A stretch of DNA of 64,000 nt from Streptomyces sp. NBC_00162 (lineage in GTDB: Bacteria > Actinomycetota > Actinomycetes > Streptomycetales > Streptomycetaceae), in assembly GCF_024611995.1 (NCBI RefSeq), contig NZ_CP102509.1:3782001-3846000 (forward strand), given 5' to 3'. The translations under genes and the position numbers were made by a program. The notes under the pieces were generated by a model that was not told where the DNA came from, did no database searches, and saw nothing but the letters and a program-made list of their open reading frames with translations. Numbering within the stretch: position 1 is the first letter of the stretch; every line of letters starts with the position of its first letter. Positions 15,402 to 25,147 of the stretch are shown here, piece by piece.

Positions 15402-16631
15402 ATGCCCGCAGACCTCGCCGTCATCGGACTCGGCCATCTCGGCCTCCCCCTCGCCCAGGCGGCCGTCGCCGCCCGGATCGAGACGGTCGGCTATGACAGC
15501 GGTCCGGTCACGGACTCCACCCTCACCGCCGCCGAGATCCGCCGCATGTCGGCGGCCGGCTTCCGGGTCACCACCAACCCCGCCGAGCTCGGCCGGGTCC
15601 GTACCGCCGTCATCTGCGCCCCCACCCAGCTCGGCGCCGACCGCGCACTGGACCTGTCCGCCGTCGGCGAGGCCGGCCAGGCGCTCGCCGCCCGGCTGCG
15701 CCCGCACACCACCGTGATCCTCGAATCCGCCGTCCACCCGGGCGTCACCGAGGAGTACCTGCGCCCGATCCTCGAAGCGGGCTCCGGGCTCCGGGCCGGC
15801 CGGGACTTCCACCTGGCCTACTCCCCCAGCCGCCACGACCCGGGCAACCGCACGCACGGCATCGCCAACACCCCCAAGGTGATCGGCGGCCTCACCCCCG
15901 CCTGCACGGAGAGCGCGCACGCCTTCTACGCCCGCCTCACCGAGAAGGTGGTCCGGGCCCGCGGCCTGCGCGAGGCCGAGACCGTACAGCTCCTGGAGAC
16001 CAACTACCGGCACGTCAACATCGCCCTGATGAACGAGATGGCGGTGCTCTGCCACGACCTCGGCGTCGACCTGTGGGACGTCATCCGCTGCGCCGAGACC
16101 AAGCCGTACGGTTTCCAGGCGTTCCGCCCCGGCCCGGGGGTCGGCGGCCACGGGGTCCCCCTGGACCCGAACTACCTCCCCCACACCACCCGCACCCCCG
16201 GCCACCCCCTGCGCATGATCGGCCTGGCCCAGGAAATCAACAACCGGATGCCGCAGTACGTCATCCAGCGGTCCGCCACCCTGCTGAACGAGCACGGCAA
16301 ATCCGCCCGCGGCGCCCGCGTCCTCCTCCTCGGCGTCACCTACAAGCCCGACCTCGCCGACCAGGAGGGCTCTCCGGCGCGCGAGATCGCCAGCCGCCTC
16401 CTCGACCTGGGGGCGCTCGTCAGCTACCACGACCCGTTCATCACGGGCTGGCGGGTCAGGGACCAGCCGGTCCCCCGGGCCGATTCCCTGTACGAGGCCG
16501 CCGCCAACGCGGACCTGACGATCCTGCTCCAGCACCACCGCACCTACGACCTGCAAGGCCTGGCGGTGAAGGCCCAGTTGCTCCTGGACACCCGCGGCGC
16601 CAGCCCGGCGGGCGCGGCCCACCGGCTCTGA
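15402..16631 (+). CDS. Nucleotide-sugar dehydrogenase homologue lacking the catalytic cysteine
   Basis: A 409-residue member of the UDP-glucose/UDP-ManNAc dehydrogenase family. It has the N-terminal NAD Rossmann motif GLGHLGLPLA (9-18), the central helix ETNYRHVNIALMNEM, and the C-terminal domain with LLLGVTYKPDLADQEGSP. The loop that normally reads GGHCxPxDP reads GGHGVPLDP: residue 251 is Gly where the thiol nucleophile should be (codon GGG, 16152-16154). Family chemistry needs that Cys for the second oxidation to the uronic acid, so the enzyme may stop at an aldehyde or have another role. The frame is intact and the rest is well conserved. It stands alone, divergent from glpD and followed by a small membrane protein gene. 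Confidence 0.85.
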   Translation: MPADLAVIGLGHLGLPLAQAAVAARIETVGYDSGPVTDSTLTAAEIRRMSAAGFRVTTNPAELGRVRTAVICAPTQLGADRALDLSAVGEAGQALAARLRPHTTVILESAVHPGVTEEYLRPILEAGSGLRAGRDFHLAYSPSRHDPGNRTHGIANTPKVIGGLTPACTESAHAFYARLTEKVVRARGLREAETVQLLETNYRHVNIALMNEMAVLCHDLGVDLWDVIRCAETKPYGFQAFRPGPGVGGHGVPLDPNYLPHTTRTPGHPLRMIGLAQEINNRMPQYVIQRSATLLNEHGKSARGARVLLLGVTYKPDLADQEGSPAREIASRLLDLGALVSYHDPFITGWRVRDQPVPRADSLYEAAANADLTILLQHHRTYDLQGLAVKAQLLLDTRGASPAGAAHRL

Positions 16632-16747
16632 GCCCGGAAATTCCCCCTCACGGATGTCGTTCCCGCCTGCTAGCCTGCGGCGTCACTTATCTCGCACTTA
16701 CGCCCTCCGGGCGTTCGCATGCCCGAATCCCTGGGGGGGATTTCCCA

Positions 16748-17224
16748 ATGAGCCAGAACTTCCAGCCGCCGGCGCCCGACTCCGTCACCGAGGCCCCGGC
16801 CGCCCCGGCCCCGGCCCGCACCGGCAACCTCGGTCTCGGCATCGTCGCCGCCGTCGTCGCGGCCCTGGTCGCGGCCGGCGCCTACGGCGGCATCATGAAC
16901 GCCATCGACCGCGAGGTCGGCTACGCCGCGGCCGGTGTCGGCCTCCTCGTCGGCCTCGCCGCCGGCAAGCTCGGCGGCCGCAACCCGGTCCTGCCCGTCG
17001 TCGCCGCCGTCCTCTCGCTCGGCGCCGTCTACCTCGGCCAGCTCTTCTTCATCGCGCTCGTGCTGGCCGACTACGGCAGCGTCGGCGTGGGCGAGGTCAT
17101 CAGCGAGGCGGGCATCGGCGGCCTGAACGACCTCTGGAAGGAGAGCATGGACGCGATGTCCTTCCTCTTCCTCGCGATCGGCGGCTTCGTCGCCTTCGGC
17201 TCGGCCAAGAAGGTCAGCGACTGA
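16748..17224 (+). CDS. Small polytopic membrane protein, unknown function
   Basis: A 158-residue protein with a Pro/Ala-rich cytoplasmic N-terminus (1-25) and about four hydrophobic segments: near 27-47, 56-72, 78-105 and 138-150. No motif is recognised. The start at 16748 has GGGGGGA about 7 nt upstream; frames open further upstream are shadows of the preceding gene. It is separated from the dehydrogenase by 116 nt, so it may have its own promoter. A strong terminator follows at 17242-17285. Confidence 0.7.
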   Translation: MSQNFQPPAPDSVTEAPAAPAPARTGNLGLGIVAAVVAALVAAGAYGGIMNAIDREVGYAAAGVGLLVGLAAGKLGGRNPVLPVVAAVLSLGAVYLGQLFFIALVLADYGSVGVGEVISEAGIGGLNDLWKESMDAMSFLFLAIGGFVAFGSAKKVSD

Positions 17225-17241
17225 CCCGGCGCCACCACGTA

Positions 17242-17285
17242 CGCCGGAGGGCCGACACCCCACTCGGGGTGCCGGCCCTCCGGCG
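17242..17285. terminator. Bidirectional terminator between converging genes
   Basis: CGCCGGAGGGCC (17242-17253) pairs perfectly with GGCCCTCCGGCG (17274-17285), and ACCCC/GGGGT extends it inside. It lies between the membrane protein stop (17224) and the guaB3 stop (17301). Confidence 0.8.
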
Positions 17286-17300
17286 TTGCCACGGGAACCG

Positions 17301-18425
17301 TCAGCGGCTGTGCTGCGAGTCCGCGACCGTGACCTCGACCCGCTGGAACTCCTTGAGCTCGCTGTAGCCGGTGGTGGCCATCGAGCGGCGCAGCGCGCCG
17401 AAGATGTTCATCGAGCCGTCCGGGGTGTGCGACGGACCGGTGAGGATCTCCTCAGTGGTGCCGACCGTGCCCAGGTCCACCTTCTTGCCGCGCGGCACGT
17501 CCTCGTGAACGGCCTCCATGCCCCAGTGGTTGCCCTTGCCGGGCGCGTCGGTGGCGCGGGCCAGCGGGGAGCCCATCATCACGGCGTCGGCGCCGCAGGC
17601 GACGGCCTTCGGGATGTCGCCCGACCAGCCCACGCCGCCGTCGGCGATGACGTGCACGTAGCGGCCGCCGGACTCGTCCATGTAGTCGCGGCGGGCCGCG
17701 GCCACGTCCGCGACGGCGGTCGCCATCGGGACCTGGATGCCGAGCACGTTGCGCGTGGTGTGCGCGGCGCCGCCGCCGAAGCCGACCAGGACGCCCGCGG
17801 CGCCGGTGCGCATCAGGTGCAGGGCCGCCGTGTAGGTGGCGCAGCCGCCCACGATGACCGGGACGTCGAGCTCGTAGATGAACTGCTTGAGGTTCAGCGG
17901 CTCGGCGGCGCCGGAGACGTGCTCCGCCGACACGGTGGTGCCGCGGATCACGAAGATGTCCACGCCCGCGTCCACGACGGCCTTGGAGAACTCGGCGGTG
18001 CGCTGCGGGGACAGTGCGGCGGCGGTGACGACGCCGGAGTCGCGCACCTCCTTGATGCGCTGCCGGATCAGGTCCGCCTGGATCGGGGCGGAGTAGATCT
18101 CCTGGAGACGGCGGGTGGCGGACTGCTCGTCCAGCTCCGTGATCTCGTCGAGCAGCGGCTGCGGGTCCTCGTACCGGGTCCACAGGCCTTCGAGGTTCAG
18201 CACGCCGAGGCCGCCGAGCTCGCCGATGCGGATCGCGGTCTGCGGGGAGACGACCGAGTCCATGGGGGCGGCCAGGAAGGGGAGCTCGAAGCGGTACGCG
18301 TCGATCTGCCAGGCGATCGAGACCTCCTTCGGGTCCCGGGTACGCCGGCTCGGGACGATGGCGATGTCGTCGAACGCGTACGCCCTGCGGCCGCGCTTGC
18401 CGCGCCCGATCTCGATCTCAGTCAC
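17301..18425 (-). CDS. guaB3: GuaB3-family IMP dehydrogenase-related protein
   Basis: A 374-residue (beta/alpha)8 protein of the IMPDH/GMP reductase superfamily without CBS domains. It begins VTEIEIGRGKRGRRAYAFDD, the usual actinobacterial GuaB3 start. The phosphate-binding region is present, but the loop that in IMP dehydrogenase reads GSICTTR reads GAAHTTR, so the catalytic Cys position is His222. Whether it acts as an IMP dehydrogenase, a GMP reductase-like enzyme or only as a regulator is not settled from sequence. The GTG start at 18425 has AAGG 9 nt upstream. It lies 160 nt downstream of guaB, behind the guaB terminator, so it probably has its own promoter. Confidence 0.9.
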   Translation of the reverse strand: MTEIEIGRGKRGRRAYAFDDIAIVPSRRTRDPKEVSIAWQIDAYRFELPFLAAPMDSVVSPQTAIRIGELGGLGVLNLEGLWTRYEDPQPLLDEITELDEQSATRRLQEIYSAPIQADLIRQRIKEVRDSGVVTAAALSPQRTAEFSKAVVDAGVDIFVIRGTTVSAEHVSGAAEPLNLKQFIYELDVPVIVGGCATYTAALHLMRTGAAGVLVGFGGGAAHTTRNVLGIQVPMATAVADVAAARRDYMDESGGRYVHVIADGGVGWSGDIPKAVACGADAVMMGSPLARATDAPGKGNHWGMEAVHEDVPRGKKVDLGTVGTTEEILTGPSHTPDGSMNIFGALRRSMATTGYSELKEFQRVEVTVADSQHSR

Positions 18426-18541
18426 GTGTGGTGGCCTTTCCTCTGGGTCTGCCCGTCCAGTATCCCCGAACCCCGGGGGCCCGCGTTCCGGTGACCGCTG
18501 TACGGACGACTGCGGCATTTCACGAGGGGCGGGCACGGCGA

Positions 18542-18569
18542 AGGGGCGGGCCCGGACGGGCCCGCCCCT
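18542..18569 (-). terminator. guaB terminator
   Basis: A 13-bp perfect stem, AGGGGCGGGCCCG with its complement (18542-18554 and 18557-18569), stands 16 nt after the guaB stop. It separates guaB from guaB3. Confidence 0.75.
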
Positions 18570-18585
18570 CACGCGGTCATTCTGT

Positions 18586-20187
<1,602 letters not shown>

Positions 20188-20211
20188 CTACGACGAGCCG
20201 TCCGGCCGTTC

Positions 20212-20931
20212 CTACTGCTCGGCCAGCGCGCGCAGCCGGCTGAGGGCACGGTGCTGGGCCACCCGCACCGCCCCGGGGGACATCCCGAGCATCTGCCCGG
20301 TCTCCTCCGCGGTCAGCCCGACGGCCACCCGCAGGACGAGGAGCTCGCGCTGGTTCTCCGGCAGATTGGCCAGGAGTTTCTTGGCCCAGGCCGCGTCGCT
20401 GCTCAGCAGCGCCCGCTCCTCAGGACCGAGCGAGTCGTCGGGCCGTTCCGGCATCTCGTCGGACGGGACGGCCGTGCTGCCCGGGTGCCTCATGGCGGCC
20501 CGCTGCAGGTCGGCGACCTTGTGCGCGGCGATGGCGAAGACGAAGGCCTCGAAGGGCCGCCCGGTGTCCCGGTAGCGCGGCAGGGCCATCAGAACGGCGA
20601 CGCAGACTTCCTGCGCCAGGTCCTCCACGAAGTGGCGAGCATCACCCGGGAGCCGCGAGAGCCGGGTGCGGCAGTAGCGGATCGCGAGCGGGTGAACGAA
20701 GGCGAGCAGGTCGTGCGTGGCCTGCTCGTCGCCCTCCACCGCCCTGCGTACGAGCGCGCTGACGCCCCCGGCACTGCCGCCTTTGGCGGCGCCGGTCGGG
20801 CCTGTGGCCGCGGGTGACCCCAGGGCCTCGTCGTCGCGCATCAATCCATGGTGCCTTGACGCCGGAGGTTCCGTGGCACCACGGCCGGTTTCGTGCATCG
20901 AAGCGTTATGAGCGGGTGCCCCGGAACTCAT
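20212..20931 (-). CDS. shbA: RNA polymerase sigma factor, ShbA type
   Basis: A sigma-70 family (ECF-like) factor of 239 residues. Region 2 covers [17 protein letters not shown] to [14 protein letters not shown] and region 4 is [21 protein letters not shown] to [16 protein letters not shown]. The start at 20931 (MSSGAPAHN) has GGAGGG 8 nt upstream; later ATGs (MHETGR, MRDDEA) are alternatives. The N-terminal ~55 residues are disordered, Gly/Ala-rich. In S. griseus the factor from this position (ShbA) drives transcription of hrdB, the principal sigma factor gene; orthology is inferred from the sequence and its place between guaB and bldM. Confidence 0.88.
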   Translation of the reverse strand: MSSGAPAHNASMHETGRGATEPPASRHHGLMRDDEALGSPAATGPTGAAKGGSAGGVSALVRRAVEGDEQATHDLLAFVHPLAIRYCRTRLSRLPGDARHFVEDLAQEVCVAVLMALPRYRDTGRPFEAFVFAIAAHKVADLQRAAMRHPGSTAVPSDEMPERPDDSLGPEERALLSSDAAWAKKLLANLPENQRELLVLRVAVGLTAEETGQMLGMSPGAVRVAQHRALSRLRALAEQ

Positions 20932-21129
20932 GGTCTGCACCCTCCCCTCCCGCTCGGCCGAATGGTCCCCAAGGACGGGGACCCCACATTTCCAAGAATG
21001 CGGCACACCCTCAAGGATGCGGCATCGCGCACGAAGCGACACGTCCCCCGGATTGTGCCCCGCCAATCCCCGGGTGCGCACCGGGTACGACGGGGCTCAC
21101 GGTCGTCGGACCGGGCCGTGACCCGTGGG

Positions 21130-21741
21130 TCAGCGGACCAGGCCCCAGCGGAAGCCGAGCGCCACGGCGTGCGCCCGGTCCGAGGCACCGAGCTTCTTGA
21201 ACAGCCTGCGGGCGTGCGTCTTGACCGTGTCCTCGGAGAGGAAGAGCTCGCGCCCGATCTCCGCGTTGGACCGGCCGTGGCTCATGCCCTCCAGCACCTG
21301 GATCTCGCGCGCGGTGAGCGTGGGCGCGGCGCCCATCTCGGCCGAGCGGAGCCGGCGCGGGGCCAGTCGCCAGGTCGGGTCGGCGAGGGCCTGGGTGACC
21401 GTGGCCCGCAGTTCGGCGCGCGAGGCGTCCTTGTGCAGGTAGCCCCGGGCGCCGGCGGCGACCGCGAGGGCCACGCCGTCCAGGTCCTCGGCGACCGTCA
21501 GCATGATGATGCGGGCGCCGGGGTCGGCCGAGAGCAGCCGGCGAACCGTCTCCACACCGCCGAGACCGGGCATCCGTACATCCATCAGAATCAGGTCGGA
21601 GCGGTCGGCACCCCAGCGGCGGAGGACTTCCTCGCCGTTGGCAGCCGTCGTCACACGCTCGACGCCGGGCACGGTGGCAACCGCGCGACGGAGCGCCTCT
21701 CGGGCAAGCGGGGAGTCGTCGCAGACGAGGACGGATGTCAT
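21130..21741 (-). CDS. bldM: Orphan response regulator BldM, aerial hyphae formation
   Basis: A 203-residue NarL/FixJ-type regulator with an N-terminal receiver domain (Asp54 in LILMDVRMPG, Asp8/Asp9) and a C-terminal LuxR-type helix-turn-helix (LTAREIQVLEGMSHGRSNAE to TVKTHARRLFKKLGA). It starts MTSVLVCDDSPLARE at 21741, the known BldM N-terminus; an upstream in-frame ATG at 21804 is not used. BldM acts alone or as a heterodimer with WhiI to activate aerial-growth and sporulation genes (established for Streptomyces). No kinase gene is adjacent, as expected for an orphan. Its promoter region holds a BldN-type site at 21868-21895. Confidence 0.97.
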   Translation of the reverse strand: MTSVLVCDDSPLAREALRRAVATVPGVERVTTAANGEEVLRRWGADRSDLILMDVRMPGLGGVETVRRLLSADPGARIIMLTVAEDLDGVALAVAAGARGYLHKDASRAELRATVTQALADPTWRLAPRRLRSAEMGAAPTLTAREIQVLEGMSHGRSNAEIGRELFLSEDTVKTHARRLFKKLGASDRAHAVALGFRWGLVR

Positions 21742-21867
21742 GACCGCCCTCCGCAGCTGCTGATGCGCGTCACCTTGAGCCTCCAGGCTGGTACGTATCG
21801 TCACCTGAGCGGTCGATGCTCCCGGACACCTGTCCGAGAACTTCTTGGTTCAACCGCCTTCGCACTC

Positions 21868-21895
21868 ACAACGATGGTCACTCGAAAGAGTTACG
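21868..21895 (-). promoter_or_regulatory. BldN-type sigma factor promoter of bldM
   Basis: On the minus strand CGTAAC (21895-21890), a 16-nt spacer and CGTTGT (21873-21868) match the CGTAAC-N16-CGTTGA pattern of sigma BldN targets with one difference. bldM is a known BldN target in S. coelicolor. The start site would be near 21860, about 120 nt before the bldM ATG. The rest of the 389-nt region 21742-22130 is AT-richer than its surroundings and should also hold the divergent whiD promoter; I could not pin that one down. Confidence 0.7.
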
Positions 21896-22130
21896 GGTCG
21901 GACGGACACCTTCGGCACTCTACGTGAGGAAGCGAACACGACACGGGCGCCACAAGCCAACTGTCCTCCATCTGGAGCTATGCCCTATTTGGCGGCTTTC
22001 CTTCCGTTTGGCACGTGTCTGAGGCTAGATTCCCAATGAGTCATATTTACATCTACTACGACAGTAGGTGTGGAGACCCTTGGAGACATGGACCGTATCC
22101 GCCTCAGTACCGGCACCAAGAGGACTACCA

Positions 22131-22457
22131 ATGGCAGATTTCTCCCGGCTCCCCGGACCGAACGCCGACCTCTGGGACTGGCAGCTGCTCGCTGCCTGCC
22201 GCGGGGTCGACAGCTCCCTCTTCTTCCACCCGGAAGGCGAGCGGGGCGCGGCCAGGAGTGCGCGCGAGGCCTCGGCTAAAGAGGTCTGCATGCGATGCCC
22301 GGTCCGCGCGGAATGTGCCGCGCACGCGCTCGCCGTCCGCGAGCCCTACGGAGTGTGGGGAGGTCTGACGGAGGACGAGCGCGAGGAACTGATGGGTCGC
22401 GCCCGCCACCGTCTGATCCCCGCGTCCAGTGCGATCGGACCGATCACGCCACACTGA
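22131..22457 (+). CDS. whiD: WhiD, WhiB-like iron-sulphur protein for spore maturation
   Basis: A 108-residue Wbl protein. The four [4Fe-4S] ligands are Cys23, Cys53, Cys56 and Cys62, and the GVWGG turn follows at about residue 75, then a short basic tail (RARHR). WhiD is required for late sporulation and binds the principal sigma factor region 4 (family knowledge). The ATG at 22131 has AGAGGA 6 nt upstream; a frame open further upstream is not used because MADFSRLPGP is the known WhiD start. Divergent from bldM across 389 nt. Confidence 0.95.
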   Translation: MADFSRLPGPNADLWDWQLLAACRGVDSSLFFHPEGERGAARSAREASAKEVCMRCPVRAECAAHALAVREPYGVWGGLTEDEREELMGRARHRLIPASSAIGPITPH

Positions 22458-22593
22458 TCCGGAGCACAAACGTCCGAAGGAACGTTCCTGCGATATCTGG
22501 GAGTTCTCCGACCCGCCGCCACCACCCGGGCGTGTCGCAGTCCGGAGCGAAACGTCACGCGTTCGGCCGTACGTCCCGCCAGGAAACGTACGG

Positions 22594-23493
22594 TCAGCGC
22601 GTGGCGGCCCGCTCCAGCTGGACCAGGGTCGCGGCCACGGCCGGCACCCGGGCCAGGTCGGGCAGGGTCAGCGCCACGACCTCGCGCTCGACGGCCGGCT
22701 CCACGGCCACCGTGCTGACGCCCTTGGCGCGTACGGACTCCACCGCGAGCTGCGGCAGCACCGCGACGCCCAGCCCCGCCCCCACCAGGCCGACGACCGC
22801 CGGGTAGTCGTCGGTCGCGAAGTCGATCCGCGGGGTGAAGCCCACGCCCTCGCACACCTCCACCAGATGGCGGCGGCAGCGCGGACAGCCCGCGATCCAC
22901 GGCTCGTCGGCCAGCTCCGCCATGCCCACGCGCTCGGCCCCGGCCAGCCGGTGGCCTTCGGGGACCAGCCCGACGAGCCGGTCGGTCAGCAGCGGGCGCA
23001 CCACCAAGTCCTCCCACTCCGCGGCGGATCCGGCCGCACCGCCGTAGCGGAAGGCCAGCGCCAGGTCGCACTCCCCCTCGCGCAGCATCTCCACCGAGCG
23101 CGGCGGTTCTGCCTCGACCAGGGAGATGCGGGTCCCCGGGTGCTCGGCGCGCATCGCCGCGAGCGCGGTCGGCACCAGGGTGGAGCTGCCGCTGGGGAAG
23201 GACACCAGCCGGACCCGGCCCGCACGCAGCCCGGCGATGGCCGCGACCTCCTCCTCGGCGGCGGTCAGCCCGGCCAGGATCCCCGCGGCATGCCGGACCA
23301 GGGCCTCGCCCGCCTGGGTCAGCCGCATCTCGCGGCCGGTGCGGATGAGCAGCGGGGTGCCGGCCGACTGCTCAAGCGCCTTCATCTGCTGGGAGACGGC
23401 GGGCTGGGTGCAGCCGAGCTCGCGGGCGGCGGCGGAAAAGGACCCGGTCCCGGCGACAGCGCGCAGAACCCGGAGATGACGTGCCTCGATCAC
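22594..23493 (-). CDS. LysR-family transcriptional regulator
   Basis: A 299-residue regulator with the N-terminal winged helix-turn-helix (MIEARHLRVLRAVAGTGSFS to LGCTQPAVSQQMKALEQS) and a C-terminal periplasmic-binding-protein-like effector domain (about 90-295). The effector is unknown. It is divergent from the MOSC gene with an 79-nt intergenic region, the classic arrangement for a LysR regulator and its target, so it may control the MOSC gene (inference). Confidence 0.9.
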   Translation of the reverse strand: MIEARHLRVLRAVAGTGSFSAAARELGCTQPAVSQQMKALEQSAGTPLLIRTGREMRLTQAGEALVRHAAGILAGLTAAEEEVAAIAGLRAGRVRLVSFPSGSSTLVPTALAAMRAEHPGTRISLVEAEPPRSVEMLREGECDLALAFRYGGAAGSAAEWEDLVVRPLLTDRLVGLVPEGHRLAGAERVGMAELADEPWIAGCPRCRRHLVEVCEGVGFTPRIDFATDDYPAVVGLVGAGLGVAVLPQLAVESVRAKGVSTVAVEPAVEREVVALTLPDLARVPAVAATLVQLERAATR

Positions 23494-23572
23494 TCCTCGA
23501 GCATAAGCCCCGCTTTGACTGTCGCGCGAATACCCCCGTGACGCTTTGGGGTCGCTCCGCTAGTTTGTTTCC

Positions 23573-24268
23573 ATGGGCCCCATGCATCTGATCTCCGTGA
23601 ACCTCGGCCGCGCCACGGCAGTCGACTACACCGACGCGGAAGGCGGGGTGACCGGCCACGGCAAGCGCCCGGTCCCCGGACCGGTCCGCGTCTTCGCCCC
23701 CGGCCTCAAGGCCACCGGCCTGGGCAGCGGCCTCGAGGGCGACGCGGTCTGCGACCGCCGCCACCACGGCGGTGACCACCAGGCCGTCTACGCGTACGCG
23801 CGCGAGGACCTGGACCGGTGGGAGACCGAGCTCGGCCGAGAGCTGCCCGGCGGGATGTTCGGCGAGAACTTCACCACCTCCGGCATCGACCTGAACACCG
23901 CGCGCCTGGGCGACCGCTGGCGGGTCGGCGCGGACCTGGTCCTCGAAGTGGCCTCGGCCCGCATTCCGTGCCGGACCTTCCAGGGGGCCGTCGGCGAGAG
24001 CGCCTGGGTCAAGCGGTTCACCCAGGAGGCACGGCCGGGCGCGTACCTGCGGGTGATCGAGGAGGGCTCGGTCTCCCCGGGCGACACCATCGAGATCATC
24101 CACCGTCCGGACCACGACGTGACGGTGCAGCTGTGGTTCCGCGCCTTCACCACCGAGCGCACCCTGCTGCCGCGCACCCTGGCGGCGGGCACGGCGATGG
24201 AGCCCGAGGCCCATGAGCGGGTGCGCCAGTACGTTGAGAAGTACGGGGCCGGGGCCGGGCCGAAGTAA
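23573..24268 (+). CDS. MOSC domain protein
   Basis: A 231-residue protein with a molybdenum-cofactor sulphurase C-terminal (MOSC) domain, as in YiiM-like proteins. Typical segments are EGDAVCDRRHHGGDHQAVYA, GMFGENFTTSGID and the conserved Cys in RIPCRTFQGAVGE. Such proteins bind Moco-type cofactors or act in N-hydroxylated base reduction; the substrate here is unknown. TAGTTT at 23561-23566 lies 6 nt before the ATG and there is no Shine-Dalgarno, so the transcript is probably leaderless. The second ATG (23582) is a less likely start. Confidence 0.88.
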   Translation: MGPMHLISVNLGRATAVDYTDAEGGVTGHGKRPVPGPVRVFAPGLKATGLGSGLEGDAVCDRRHHGGDHQAVYAYAREDLDRWETELGRELPGGMFGENFTTSGIDLNTARLGDRWRVGADLVLEVASARIPCRTFQGAVGESAWVKRFTQEARPGAYLRVIEEGSVSPGDTIEIIHRPDHDVTVQLWFRAFTTERTLLPRTLAAGTAMEPEAHERVRQYVEKYGAGAGPK

Positions 24269-24299
24269 CGCGGTCAGCCCGGGCGGCTAGGTTGCGCCT

Positions 24300-25073
24300 A
24301 TGACGATTGCGTTGATTACGGGATCCACGGCGGGCATCGGCGCCGCCTTCGCCCGGCGGCTCGCCGCCCAGGGCCACAACCTGGTGCTGGTGGCGCGTGA
24401 CACCAAGCGGCTCGGCGAGCAGGCCACCGAGCTGCACGACCGGCACGGCATCGAGGCCGAGGTGCTGGCCGCCGACCTCTCCACCGAGGAGGGCATCGCG
24501 GCGGTCGAGCGGCGCCTCGGCGACCGCACGCACCCGGTGGACCTGCTGGTCAACAACGCGGGCTTCGGCAACAAGGGCCGTTACCTCGAGGTCTCCATGG
24601 CCGACGAGCTCACCATGCTGAAGGTGCACATCGAGGCGGTGCTGCGGCTGACCTCGGCGGCCACCGGGTCGATGCGCTCGCGCGGGCGCGGCGGCGTGAT
24701 CAACGTGGCCTCGGTGGCCGCTTTCGTACCGCGCGGCACCTACGGGGCGAGCAAGGCCTGGGTCGTGCAGTTCACCCAGGGCGCGGCGCGGGACCTGGCG
24801 GGGTCCGGGGTACGGCTGATGGCGCTGTGCCCCGGCTTCGTACGGACGGAGTTCCACGAGCGGGCCGGCATGGGCACGGACAACATCCCCGGCTGGATGT
24901 GGCTCGACGCGGACAAGCTGGTGGCCGCGGCCCTGGCGGACCTGGCGCGGGGCAAGACGGTGTCGATCCCGGATCCGCGGTACAAGGCGCTGATGGGCGT
25001 CGTGAAGCTGACGCCGCGCGGGCTGCTGGGCGGGGTGTCGTCCCGTACGGGCCGCAAGTACGGGCCGCAGTAA
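24300..25073 (+). CDS. Short-chain dehydrogenase/reductase
   Basis: A 257-residue classical SDR: cofactor motif TGSTAGIGAAFA (TGxxxGIG) at the N-terminus, NNAGFG at about 86-91, catalytic Ser in INVASVAAFVP, and YGASK (Tyr/Lys) with PGFVRTEF. Substrate unknown. TAGGTT at 24288-24293, 6 nt before the ATG, and no Shine-Dalgarno point to a leaderless transcript. It is separate from the MOSC gene (31 nt). Confidence 0.9.
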   Translation: MTIALITGSTAGIGAAFARRLAAQGHNLVLVARDTKRLGEQATELHDRHGIEAEVLAADLSTEEGIAAVERRLGDRTHPVDLLVNNAGFGNKGRYLEVSMADELTMLKVHIEAVLRLTSAATGSMRSRGRGGVINVASVAAFVPRGTYGASKAWVVQFTQGAARDLAGSGVRLMALCPGFVRTEFHERAGMGTDNIPGWMWLDADKLVAAALADLARGKTVSIPDPRYKALMGVVKLTPRGLLGGVSSRTGRKYGPQ

Positions 25074-25147
25074 CTCGCCGGTAAACCAGCTGAATGGGCG
25101 AAATCTACCTAAACTGGACGTGTCCAACCTCCAGCCCGGGAGACGCC

